Source: Mycolicibacterium frederiksbergense (lineage in GTDB: Bacteria; Actinomycetota; Actinomycetes; Mycobacteriales; Mycobacteriaceae). From it: a stretch of 64,000 nucleotides of DNA. The DNA lies in contig NZ_JARXVE010000004.1 of NCBI RefSeq assembly GCF_029893345.1, positions 310,001-374,000 of the forward strand, read 5' to 3'. Positions within the stretch are counted from its first letter, which is position 1, and every line of letters starts with the position of its first letter. Below the pieces are notes generated by a model, which saw only the letters and a program-made list of their open reading frames with translations, was not told the DNA's origin and searched no databases. The position numbers and the translations under genes were made by a program. Positions 19,213-28,359 of this stretch are shown here, in pieces.

Positions 19213-20132
19213 TCCGACGGGGTGACGCCGATGACCCGGCGGAAGTGGTGGCGCAGCAGCGTCGCGGTGCCGAACCCGGCCTGCCCGGCGATCTGGTCGA
19301 TGTCCAGATCACTTTCCTCCAGCAGGCGGCGCGCGTAGAGCACCCGCTGATCGGTGATCCACTGCATCGGCGTGGTTCCGGTCTCCTCGACGAACCGACG
19401 GGCAAAGGTACGGGTGGACATCGCGGACCGCTTGGCCAACGTCGTCACCGTGTGCGGCTTGTCCAGGTTTCCCATGATCCAATCCAGTTGCGGGGCAAAG
19501 CCTTCCGAACACCTGACCGGAATCGGCTGGTCGATGAACTGACGCTGTCCACCGTCGCGCTGCGGGGGGACCACCATCCGCCGGGCGATCGTGTTGGTCA
19601 CCTCGCTGCCCAGTTCGCGACGCACCAGATGCAGGCAGGCGTCGATCCCCGCCGCGGTGCCCGCGCTGGTGATCAGATTGCCGTCGTCAACGAACAGCAC
19701 ATTGCGGTCCACCCTTGCGGTGGGATATTTGCGCGCCAACGCGTCGGCGTGCAGCCAGTGCGTGGTGCACGGCCTGCCGTCGAGCAGCCCGGCGGCCCCG
19801 GCCAGGAAGGCCCCCGAGCACACGGTCAGGATGATCGAGCCGGCATCGGCCGCGGCCCGCACGGCGTCCAGCGCCTCGGGCAGATACTCGGAGGTGCCGA
19901 TCGCCGGGATCGCCACCAGGTCGGCGCCGCGCAGGGCATCCAGCCCGTGATCGGGGGTCAGCGTCGCGCCGACCGAGGTCCGCAGTGGCCGACCCGGCTC
20001 GGGCCCGCACACCTTGAAGTCGAAGGTCGGCACCCCCTCGGCGGACCGATCCACCCCGAAAACCTCGCAGATCACCCCGAACTCGAAAACCGCCAGCCCA
20101 TCGAGCACCAGCGTCGATACGCTTCTCAGCAT
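19161..20132 (-). CDS. GlxA-family AraC-type regulator with DJ-1/PfpI domain
   Basis: A 323-residue regulator. The N-terminal DJ-1/PfpI domain (about 5-190) has the nucleophile elbow LTVCSGAFLAGAAGLL. The C-terminal AraC DNA-binding domain (about 215-315) has two helix-turn-helix units, VTTLAKRSAMSTRTFARRF and IAGQAGFGTATLLRHHFRR. Such proteins sense small amino-acid-like ligands; the ligand here is unknown. An inverted repeat 18-36 bases upstream of its start is a candidate autoregulatory site. The 3' end overlaps mutY on the other strand. Confidence 0.92.
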   Translation of the reverse strand: MLRSVSTLVLDGLAVFEFGVICEVFGVDRSAEGVPTFDFKVCGPEPGRPLRTSVGATLTPDHGLDALRGADLVAIPAIGTSEYLPEALDAVRAAADAGSIILTVCSGAFLAGAAGLLDGRPCTTHWLHADALARKYPTARVDRNVLFVDDGNLITSAGTAAGIDACLHLVRRELGSEVTNTIARRMVVPPQRDGGQRQFIDQPIPVRCSEGFAPQLDWIMGNLDKPHTVTTLAKRSAMSTRTFARRFVEETGTTPMQWITDQRVLYARRLLEESDLDIDQIAGQAGFGTATLLRHHFRRVIGVTPSDYRRRFACGAIESEATA

Positions 20133-20149
20133 GGCAGCATTTTAACGTA

Positions 20150-20168
20150 AGTGGTCAGCGCTGCCACT
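20150..20168. promoter_or_regulatory. Inverted repeat, candidate operator of the GlxA-type regulator
   Basis: AGTGGTCAGCGCTGCCACT is a near-perfect inverted repeat centred on the 8-bp palindrome CAGCGCTG, with AGTGG and CCACT arms and one extra base. It lies in the 47-bp space between the regulator gene and the divergent small membrane protein gene, where an operator for either would sit. Confidence 0.45.
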
Positions 20169-20179
20169 GTTGGCGGTAA

Positions 20180-20419
20180 ATGCGCTTAACAACAATTACT
20201 GCCATGAGCGTTGCACTCGCCTTGTTCATCCTGGCCATGCCGATCGCGATTGCCGCGACAGTGGGCTGGGCGGCACACCGCGGCAACGTGCTGCGGTACC
20301 CAACGGACCAGTCCGACTATGAGACGTATCGCGCCGGGCACGACCTCGACGCGATCCGCAGCCGCTTCGAGCAGCACCCGGCCTGGCCCAGCGCGGGCGC
20401 GTCAGGCGAGCGCCGTTAG
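20180..20419 (+). CDS. Small membrane-anchored protein
   Basis: A 79-residue reading frame with one hydrophobic helix (about 9-32) that could be a signal anchor and a polar C-terminal half (DYETYRAGHDLDAIRSRFEQHP). It begins at ATG 20180; ATG 20204 is an alternative that would keep the helix. The 3' end overlaps the convergent hydrolase by 18 bases. Composition and fit between divergent and convergent neighbours suggest a real gene, but I do not recognise a family. Confidence 0.55.
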   Translation: MRLTTITAMSVALALFILAMPIAIAATVGWAAHRGNVLRYPTDQSDYETYRAGHDLDAIRSRFEQHPAWPSAGASGERR

Positions 20420-21163
20420 AAACCCGGCCACCGCCTCGCGGTACACCTGCGGCTCGTCGTCGTGAATCAGGTGACCGGCCCCGGGAACATGCAAATACGT
20501 TGCCCTCTGGCCGATCTCAAGCATCCGTCGCATCTGCCCGGACGGGGCCACCGAACCGCCCGCCTCGATCAGCAGGGTCGGCACACCGACGTCGCGCCAC
20601 TGCTGCCAGTAGTCCCGTCTCCCCCACTCGGCGGCGATATCCAGCCACCACTGCGGATAGCCGTGCAGCCGCCAGCCGGTGGCCGTGCGATCGAACGCCT
20701 CCAGGAAGTACTGTCCCGCCACGGGGCCGAATTCGTCGTAAACCTGTTGGGCCGAGCTGAATTCGACCGGAAGGGCATGCACCCACGGCTCCCACGGACC
20801 GGTGGTGCGGCCCCGGAAATCCGGGGCCATGTCCTCCACCACCACCGCGCGGACCAACTCCGGGCGAGCCGCGGCCAGACACCAGGAATGCAGTGCACCC
20901 ATCGAATGCCCCACCAATGCGGCCGGGCGTCCCAGTGCGGCCACGGCGTCGCCGAGATCGGCCACGAAACGCTCGGTGCTGATCGGATACGGATCCACCA
21001 CATCGCGCCCGCGGTGCCACGGCGCGTCGTAGGTGTAGACCGCACCCAGCCCGGTCAACCACGGCAGCTGGCGCGACCAGGTGCTACCCCGGCCCATCAG
21101 GCCGTGCACCAGGACGATGGGTTCGCCGCGGCCCCCGCGGTGGGTGAGCAGATCTGTGACCAT
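20402..21163 (-). CDS. Alpha/beta-hydrolase
   Basis: A 253-residue alpha/beta-hydrolase. It has the oxyanion region LVHGLMGRGSTW, nucleophile elbow GHSMG and catalytic His in GAGHLIHDDEP. No signal sequence, so cytosolic. It holds the position of Rv3591c, next to mhuD on the other strand, as in M. tuberculosis. Start at ATG 21163 (MVTDLLTHRGG) is 39 bases from the divergent mhuD start. Substrate unknown. Confidence 0.88.
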   Translation of the reverse strand: MVTDLLTHRGGRGEPIVLVHGLMGRGSTWSRQLPWLTGLGAVYTYDAPWHRGRDVVDPYPISTERFVADLGDAVAALGRPAALVGHSMGALHSWCLAAARPELVRAVVVEDMAPDFRGRTTGPWEPWVHALPVEFSSAQQVYDEFGPVAGQYFLEAFDRTATGWRLHGYPQWWLDIAAEWGRRDYWQQWRDVGVPTLLIEAGGSVAPSGQMRRMLEIGQRATYLHVPGAGHLIHDDEPQVYREAVAGFLTALA

Positions 21164-21202
21164 GCCGTTATCTTGCCCATCGGGCGCGGTAGCCTGAACA
21201 CC

Positions 21203-21520
21203 ATGTCCGTCGTGAAGATCAACGCCATCGCGGTCCCGGCAAACGCCGGTCCGGAACTGGAGAAGCGGTTCGCGAACCGTGCACACGCCGTCGACAATCA
21301 GCCCGGGTTCCTCGGCTTCCAGTTGCTGCGCCCGGTCAAGGGTGAAGACCGCTACTTCGTGGTGACGCAATGGGAATCCGAAGAAGCGTTCCAGGCCTGG
21401 GCATCGGGCCCGGCCATCGAGGCGCACAAGGGTCAGCACGCAAACCCTGTCGCCACCGGTGCATCGCTGCTGGAGTTCGAGGTTGTGTTGGACGTTGCAG
21501 GGCCTGGCACCCAGGCGTAG
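21203..21520 (+). CDS. mhuD: Haem-degrading monooxygenase MhuD
   Basis: A 105-residue ABM-fold haem oxygenase. All three signature residues of mycobacterial MhuD are in place: Asn7 (KINAIAV), Trp66 (FQAW) and the haem-ligating His75 (EAHKG). It cleaves haem to mycobilin isomers and iron without releasing CO. No IdeR-type box is visible in the 39-bp divergent spacer, so iron regulation cannot be read from the sequence. The lpqF start lies within its 3' end. Confidence 0.95.
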   Translation: MSVVKINAIAVPANAGPELEKRFANRAHAVDNQPGFLGFQLLRPVKGEDRYFVVTQWESEEAFQAWASGPAIEAHKGQHANPVATGASLLEFEVVLDVAGPGTQA

Positions 21521-22859
21521 CCGCGGCCGGACGCTGCACCGCACGGTCGGCCTGACGGCTATCGCGGCGGTCACCGCAGCTCTGGCCTGTGGTTGTTCGC
21601 AGAACGCCGCGCCCGCGGCCGAACTGTCCTACGGCGCCCACATCGACACCATCACCCCGCCTGGTCTGCGAGCCAAGCAGACCATGGACATGCTCAACTC
21701 CGACTGGCCGATCGGCCCGATCGGCGTGGGCACCCTGGCCACGGCCGACAAGGTCGATCTGGTCGGCACCAAGATGGACTCGATCTGGTGGGATCGCCCG
21801 TTCCAGGTCACCTCGGTGGACATCGGCGCCGCCCAGGCGACGTTGCATGTACTCACGTCCTACAACGTGGCGCAGGACATCGAGTTGCGGACCAACGACG
21901 CCGGCCTGGTCGACCGTTTCGACGTCAACCTCGTGCCGCCGAAGATCGAACAATGGTCCGATATCGACACCGAGCTGACGAAGTCCGGGGCGCGCTACTC
22001 CTACCGGGTGTCGAAGGTGGTCGACGGTCAGTGCCAGCAGGTCGCGGGCACCAACACCGACCTGTCGCTGCCGTTGGCTTCGATCTTCAAACTCTATGTA
22101 CTGCTTGCCGTTTCGGATTCGATCAAAGCCGGGACGCTGAAGTGGGACGACCACCTCACCATCACCAAGGAAGGCAAGAAGCTCGGCTCCGCCGGGCTGG
22201 ACAAGCTACCCCCCGGCGCTCAGATCACGGTGCGCACCGCCGCCCAGCAGATGATCTCGGCCAGCGACAACATGGCCACCGACCTGCTGATCGAGCGGAT
22301 GGGTCCGGCCGCGGTGTCCCGCGCCCTGGTGACCGCTGGGCACCACGACCCGGCCAGCATGACCCCGTTCCCGACCATGCACGAGGTGTTCTCGGTCGGC
22401 TGGGGTGAGCCGAACCTGCGCGACCAGTGGCGCAACGCCTCACCCGCCGATCGGGTGGCCCTGCTGCAGGAAACCAATTCCCGCCCGTACGAACCGGATC
22501 CGTACCGGACCCATACCCCGGCATCCAATGACGGACTGGAGTGGTTCGCCAGCGCGGCCGATATCTGCCGGGTGCACGCCGCGCTGCAGGCCTCGGCGTA
22601 CGGGCCCGCCGCGCCGGTGAAGGACATCCTCTCGGCGCTGCCGGGCATCGACCCGGATCCGGCGAAGTGGAAGTACATCGGCGCCAAGGGCGGCAACCTG
22701 CCCGGCGATCTGACCTTCAGCTGGTACGCGGTGGACTACACGGGGCAACCGTGGGTGTTCAGTTTCCAGCTCAACTGGCCGAAGTTCCGCAGCCCCACCG
22801 CCGCGGGATGGCTGCTGCAGATCGCCAAGCGGGCATTCGCCATGGCCCCGGTGGGATAG
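21483..22859 (+). CDS. lpqF: Lipoprotein LpqF, serine beta-lactamase-like fold
   Basis: A lipoprotein of about 458 residues. After a hydrophobic signal (TAIAAVTAALACGC) with a lipid-modifiable cysteine comes an N-terminal domain and then a serine beta-lactamase/penicillin-recognising domain with S-I-F-K (about 199), S-D-N (about 260) and K-G-G (about 401). The start is uncertain: I favour TTG 21483 because GGAG sits 8 bases before it; GTG 21459 and TTG 21495 are alternatives. All give overlap with or contact to mhuD, implying coexpression. Probably acts at the cell envelope; substrate unknown. Confidence 0.88.
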   Translation: MCWTLQGLAPRRSRGRTLHRTVGLTAIAAVTAALACGCSQNAAPAAELSYGAHIDTITPPGLRAKQTMDMLNSDWPIGPIGVGTLATADKVDLVGTKMDSIWWDRPFQVTSVDIGAAQATLHVLTSYNVAQDIELRTNDAGLVDRFDVNLVPPKIEQWSDIDTELTKSGARYSYRVSKVVDGQCQQVAGTNTDLSLPLASIFKLYVLLAVSDSIKAGTLKWDDHLTITKEGKKLGSAGLDKLPPGAQITVRTAAQQMISASDNMATDLLIERMGPAAVSRALVTAGHHDPASMTPFPTMHEVFSVGWGEPNLRDQWRNASPADRVALLQETNSRPYEPDPYRTHTPASNDGLEWFASAADICRVHAALQASAYGPAAPVKDILSALPGIDPDPAKWKYIGAKGGNLPGDLTFSWYAVDYTGQPWVFSFQLNWPKFRSPTAAGWLLQIAKRAFAMAPVG

Positions 22860-22879
22860 TTGCGCCGCAACTTGCTCGG

Positions 22880-23428
22880 CTAGCTGCTGCGCAGCGTCCA
22901 GGCGTGCCCGCGGAAATGCATCACGGTGCGGCTCACCGGCGCAATATCGATGCGCCAGAACGATTTTGGCGGGGCATCCAGCACTATCAGAATGGCTGCC
23001 CGGATCACCGCGGGATGGGTGATCGCGACCAACCGGCCGCGCCGCTCCGGCAGGGTGTCCATCCAGCCGCGCACCCGGTCGATCAGGTCGACGACGGTCT
23101 CCCCGCCGTGCGGCGCGCGCGTCGGATCGGTCAACCAGACCGCCAGGTCCGCCGGCCCCACCCCGCTCAACACATCGCCGCGCCAGCGCCCGTAATCCAG
23201 CTCGGCCAGCGCCGGTACCACCTCTGCGCGCAGCCCCAGCAGCTCAGCGGTCTGCCTGGTGCGTTTCTCCGGCCCGCAAAACGCGGCGTCGGTGACGCCC
23301 AGTTCGATTGCGGCGTCGGCCTGCCGGTGCCCGATCGGGCTCAACGCCTCATCGGTGGGGAATCGTCCGGCCGCCATGGCATCGGTCATGGCGTGCGATA
23401 CCAGTGACAGCCGGACGATCTCACTCAT
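22880..23428 (-). CDS. Histidine phosphatase-family protein with altered RHG motif
   Basis: A 182-residue phosphoglycerate-mutase-like protein. The usual L-V-R-H-G-E-T reads L-V-S-H-A-M-T, so the first active-site Arg is Ser while the nucleophilic His is kept. The second Arg (KRTRQTAELL), the Glu of LAELDYGRW and the second His (ITHPAVIRAA) are present. It is the third gene of the B12-riboswitch operon cbtB-cbtA, 6 bases after cbtA, so an alpha-ribazole-phosphatase-like or other cobalamin role is conceivable but unproven. Convergent with lpqF. Confidence 0.82.
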   Translation of the reverse strand: MSEIVRLSLVSHAMTDAMAAGRFPTDEALSPIGHRQADAAIELGVTDAAFCGPEKRTRQTAELLGLRAEVVPALAELDYGRWRGDVLSGVGPADLAVWLTDPTRAPHGGETVVDLIDRVRGWMDTLPERRGRLVAITHPAVIRAAILIVLDAPPKSFWRIDIAPVSRTVMHFRGHAWTLRSS

Positions 23429-23434
23429 CGAAAA

Positions 23435-24232
23435 TCACGCGGTGACGGACTGCTTCTTGTCGTCCAGCAACCGGGACAGCGTCGCCGCACTCACCAGGCC
23501 GATGGTCGCCCAGATGACCACCTGGGTGCCCAGGCCATACAGCCGGAACTCGTAGAGATCGACCGCGGAAAAGCCGGGGAACACGATGTTTCCGGCGTCG
23601 TCCAGGATCGGGCCGGGAATTTCATTGATCGTCGGCAGGATCAGCATCACGACGGCCATCGCCACGATGTATGCGCCCGCGGCGGCCAGGGTCGCATTCC
23701 ATGCGCCGAGCTTCGGTGCGAGTTGGTGCCCCAGATACGCGGCAGCCACCATCAGCAGCGCCGACAGACCGACCATCAGCAGGTACAACAACGCACGTTG
23801 CTGAATCGTCTCGTCGAGACTGGTCGCAGGCGGGCTCGGCGGATACTTCAGCCCGGGCACGATCCACAGTGCGATCAGCATGGCACCGGCGATGAGCACC
23901 GCGAGGGTACGCGCCGAAAGGTTGTTGAGCCGACGGTATGCGACGCAGAACACCACGGCGAACAAGGCGCCCATCGCAACGCTGAACAGCAACACACCCA
24001 AGCCCATGCCGATGTTCGACTGGATGCCGCGGCTGAAAAGCTCACCGCCTTCATCCCCGTGGCTGTGGCCGCCGTGCGCCATTTCCATTCCATGACGGGC
24101 CTCAGCGGTCCCGTCCTCGAAGTCGATTGCACGCCCGACGATGGGCTCGATGAAGATCTTCGACCAGAAAAATGCGACCACGCCAGCTATGGCGCCGGCA
24201 AGAATGCCGCGCCAGATGATTTGTTTTTCCAT
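23435..24232 (-). CDS. cbtA: Cobalt transporter subunit CbtA
   Basis: A 265-residue membrane protein with about five or six membrane segments. A His-rich loop after the first helix (HGMEMAHGGHSHGDE) is suited to metal binding, as in the CbtA family of proposed cobalt transporters. It follows cbtB by 23 bases under a cobalamin-riboswitch-like leader, the usual arrangement for cbtBA. Transport of cobalt is a prediction from regulation, not demonstrated by sequence. Confidence 0.87.
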   Translation of the reverse strand: MEKQIIWRGILAGAIAGVVAFFWSKIFIEPIVGRAIDFEDGTAEARHGMEMAHGGHSHGDEGGELFSRGIQSNIGMGLGVLLFSVAMGALFAVVFCVAYRRLNNLSARTLAVLIAGAMLIALWIVPGLKYPPSPPATSLDETIQQRALLYLLMVGLSALLMVAAAYLGHQLAPKLGAWNATLAAAGAYIVAMAVVMLILPTINEIPGPILDDAGNIVFPGFSAVDLYEFRLYGLGTQVVIWATIGLVSAATLSRLLDDKKQSVTA

Positions 24233-24255
24233 TGTTTCGGTTGTTTCCGCCAGCG

Positions 24256-24471
24256 TCAGTGGCAGGGGAATCCGAGCAGATGGCGAGCGTCATGGACGAA
24301 CTCGTGAATGTACATATTGTCGCCGAACACCGAGGTAGCACCCTGGTCAACTCCGACGAAATACAGCACCACCAGGGCAAAGAACGCCGTCAAGGACAAC
24401 CAGGCCACCGCACTGGCGGCGGACAGATCGATCGCAGTAGCGCGGCTCTTTCGTGCCTCGGGAGTAGTCAT
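24256..24471 (-). CDS. cbtB: Cobalt transporter subunit CbtB
   Basis: A 71-residue protein with a single membrane helix and the diagnostic C-terminal metal-binding tail HEFVHDARHLLGFPCH (His, Cys). Start at ATG 24471 (MTTPEARKSR); further upstream codons would run into the riboswitch. First gene of the cbtB-cbtA-phosphatase operon. Confidence 0.9.
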   Translation of the reverse strand: MTTPEARKSRATAIDLSAASAVAWLSLTAFFALVVLYFVGVDQGATSVFGDNMYIHEFVHDARHLLGFPCH

Positions 24472-24514
24472 GTGCTGGTCCTTTCTAGGAACTCGCGTCC
24501 CAGTCCGCAACTAT

Positions 24515-24586
24515 GACGGGCAAAGGGTCTGACTGTGTACAGTGGCGCGACCGTTCTGGATTCTCACCAGATTCCTTATGCCTGTC
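24515..24586 (-). promoter_or_regulatory. Compact cobalamin riboswitch upstream of cbtB
   Basis: On the minus strand the order GGAATCTGGTGAGAATCC, GGTCGCGCCACTGT, AGTCAGACCC matches the conserved core of a B12 aptamer. GACAGGCA (24579-24586) and TGCCCGTC (24515-24522) close it as a P1 helix with one mismatch. At about 72 bases it is shorter than the other riboswitch in this window and resembles the small class II form. It ends 43 bases before the cbtB start, near an AGAAAGGA ribosome-binding site. Confidence 0.85.
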
Positions 24587-24601
24587 GATTACAGCAGCAT
24601 C

Positions 24602-24904
24602 CTAACCAGTGGCGCCCAGGATCGCGCCAAACCAGGCGGCTTCCTCGATCACGATCCCGCGGCCGGTCTGCGGCGGGCAGATCTGGCCGGCCGGCACGGC
24701 GCTGCCGTCCGGGCATTGTTTGGGCGGTGGTGGCGGAGTCGGGAGACACGGGCCGCCCGGGCCCGACTGGTGTAACTGACCTGGCGGGCAAACATTGGTC
24801 TGATACGGACCTTGCGACGCAAGGCCTTGCGCCCCACCGGCTGACACCGCTGCGGTCAGCGCCAGGAAGATGACGAACATCCACCCTGCGGCTGTACGCC
24901 TCAT
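24602..24904 (-). CDS. Small secreted Pro/Cys-containing protein
   Basis: A 100-residue reading frame with an N-terminal hydrophobic signal (MRRTAAGWMFVIFLALTAAV, cleavage probably after SAGGAQG) and a mature part with four cysteines in CPPGQ, CLPTP, CPDGS and CPPQ plus a run of prolines, which suggests a disulfide-linked small exported protein. ATG 24904 was chosen; an upstream start at 24958 would overlap the clpC1 terminator. It ends just upstream of the cbtB riboswitch. Function not recognised. Confidence 0.6.
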   Translation of the reverse strand: MRRTAAGWMFVIFLALTAAVSAGGAQGLASQGPYQTNVCPPGQLHQSGPGGPCLPTPPPPPKQCPDGSAVPAGQICPPQTGRGIVIEEAAWFGAILGATG

Positions 24905-24956
24905 CAACTTGATTTTTGCCCGCCACCGGCGTCGTCGCAATAGCCCCAGAAACGAC

Positions 24957-24991
24957 AACGGGCGGCTACCCGGTGAGGGTAACCGCCCGTT
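24957..24991 (-). terminator. Hairpin terminator downstream of clpC1
   Basis: AACGGGCGG at one end and CCGCCCGTT at the other pair perfectly, and the inner TTACCC/GGGTAG extends the stem, leaving a loop of about five bases. There is only a weak T-rich stretch after it on the minus strand. It lies 66 bases beyond the clpC1 stop and likely ends its transcript. Confidence 0.7.
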
Positions 24992-25006
24992 GGACTGTGC
25001 AGTTGT

Positions 25007-25057
25007 TATTCGGCGGCGTCGCCAGAGGCGACTATTCGGCGGCGTCGCCAGAGGCGA

Positions 25058-25068
<11 letters not shown>
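25007..25068 (-). repeat. Perfect tandem 26-bp hairpin repeat at the clpC1 stop codon
   Basis: Two identical 26-bp units (25007-25032 and 25033-25058) are followed by a 10-base third start (TATTCGGCGG at 25059-25068) that is the end of the clpC1 coding sequence. Each unit contains the perfect hairpin GTCGCCAGAGGCGAC (6-bp stem, 3-base loop). On the minus strand the last base of the clpC1 stop TAG is the first base of the first hairpin. Confidence 0.9.
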
Positions 25069-27586
<2,518 letters not shown>

Positions 27587-27822
27587 CGGTGGTTACCTGC
27601 TCTCCATCGCGTAGCGATACTCGCGCACGGCTGCGTTTACTCGGTCTCTGGCGGTCCGCACGTAGTACCTGCCGTCCACTCTAATGGGCGGCTGCCCCGG
27701 GTGCGGAGGTTGGCGGTCCGTTCCGCCGGCCATCCCACCTAGGACAACCTGTCCGCATCTGGTGCTGTAGATGGGCAACGCCTCCGGCCGGCGAATCGTT
27801 TCCGAAAACCGGGCCCATCCGG

Positions 27823-27837
27823 TTCGCCATTAGCGAA
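27823..27837. promoter_or_regulatory. ClgR-like inverted repeat upstream of clpC1
   Basis: TTCGCCATTAGCGAA has the CGC-N5-GCG spacing of actinobacterial ClgR sites, with one departure from the consensus core as I remember it. It is about 240 bases before the clpC1 start. It also abuts the T-tract of the lsr2 terminator, so the sequence may do two jobs or match by chance. Confidence 0.4.
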
Positions 27838-27871
27838 AAACTCCGGACCGGGAATTCTCACCGGTCCGGAG
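27836..27871 (-). terminator. Rho-independent terminator of lsr2
   Basis: On the minus strand CTCCGGACCGG, a 9-base loop and CCGGTCCGGAG form an 11-bp GC-rich stem followed directly by TTTTT. It lies 29 bases after the lsr2 stop and is the clearest simple terminator in the window. Confidence 0.9.
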
Positions 27872-27900
27872 CTGGCAACTGTCGGTTAAGTTGCGGTCAA

Positions 27901-28242
27901 TTATGTGGCGGCGTGGAAGGCGTCGATGACATCTGCCGGAATCCGTCCGCGAGTCGACACATTGTGTCCGTTGCGACGGGCCCATTCGCGGATGGCGGCA
28001 CTCTGTTCCCGATCGATGGCACCGCGGCCACGGCTCGGCCCCGCGGCACGCCCGCGCCGACGACCCCCGACCCGACGGCCGGACTCAACCCACTGCTTCA
28101 GGTCGTTGCGGAGCTTGGCGGCATTTTTCGAGGAAAGGTCGATCTCGTAGGTGACGCCGTCGAGCCCGAATTCGACCGTCTCGTCGGCGGTTGCCTCACC
28201 ATCGAAATCGTCAACCAGCGTGACGGTCACTTTCTTCGCCAT
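27901..28242 (-). CDS. lsr2: Nucleoid-associated xenogeneic silencer Lsr2
   Basis: A 113-residue Lsr2 starting [16 protein letters not shown]. The N-terminal oligomerisation domain (1-60) with [13 protein letters not shown] is joined by a basic linker ([16 protein letters not shown]) to a C-terminal DNA-binding domain with the AT-hook-like RGR region and [14 protein letters not shown]. It binds AT-rich DNA and silences foreign genes. It has its own strong terminator. Confidence 0.97.
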   Translation of the reverse strand: MAKKVTVTLVDDFDGEATADETVEFGLDGVTYEIDLSSKNAAKLRNDLKQWVESGRRVGGRRRGRAAGPSRGRGAIDREQSAAIREWARRNGHNVSTRGRIPADVIDAFHAAT

Positions 28243-28359
28243 TACCCCGCACCGATCCCTTCTGCTTTTCGCATTGGTAACTAGTTTGAGTATCCTGCAC
28301 CCGCGCCCAATGTGCCACAAAAACCAGCATATTTCCAACAACGCGTGGATCGCGTCGGT

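Larger units (their letters stand above)
27587..27900. other. clpC1-lsr2 intergenic region (314 bp)
   Basis: From the lsr2 stop toward clpC1 this space contains the lsr2 terminator (27836-27871), an overlapping ClgR-like inverted repeat (27823-27837), then about 235 bp of clpC1 leader. A 61-codon minus-strand frame in the leader (27593-27778) has no recognisable features and I do not call it. No tRNA or other RNA gene is seen. Confidence 0.6.

Noticed and set aside
21164..21202. An iron (IdeR) box in front of mhuD
   Set aside because: The 39-bp gap shows no TTAGGTTAGGCTAACC-like palindrome.
27593..27778. A 61-codon minus-strand frame in the clpC1 leader
   Set aside because: No good ribosome-binding site, no family and no signal or membrane pattern; the long leader is better explained by regulation.
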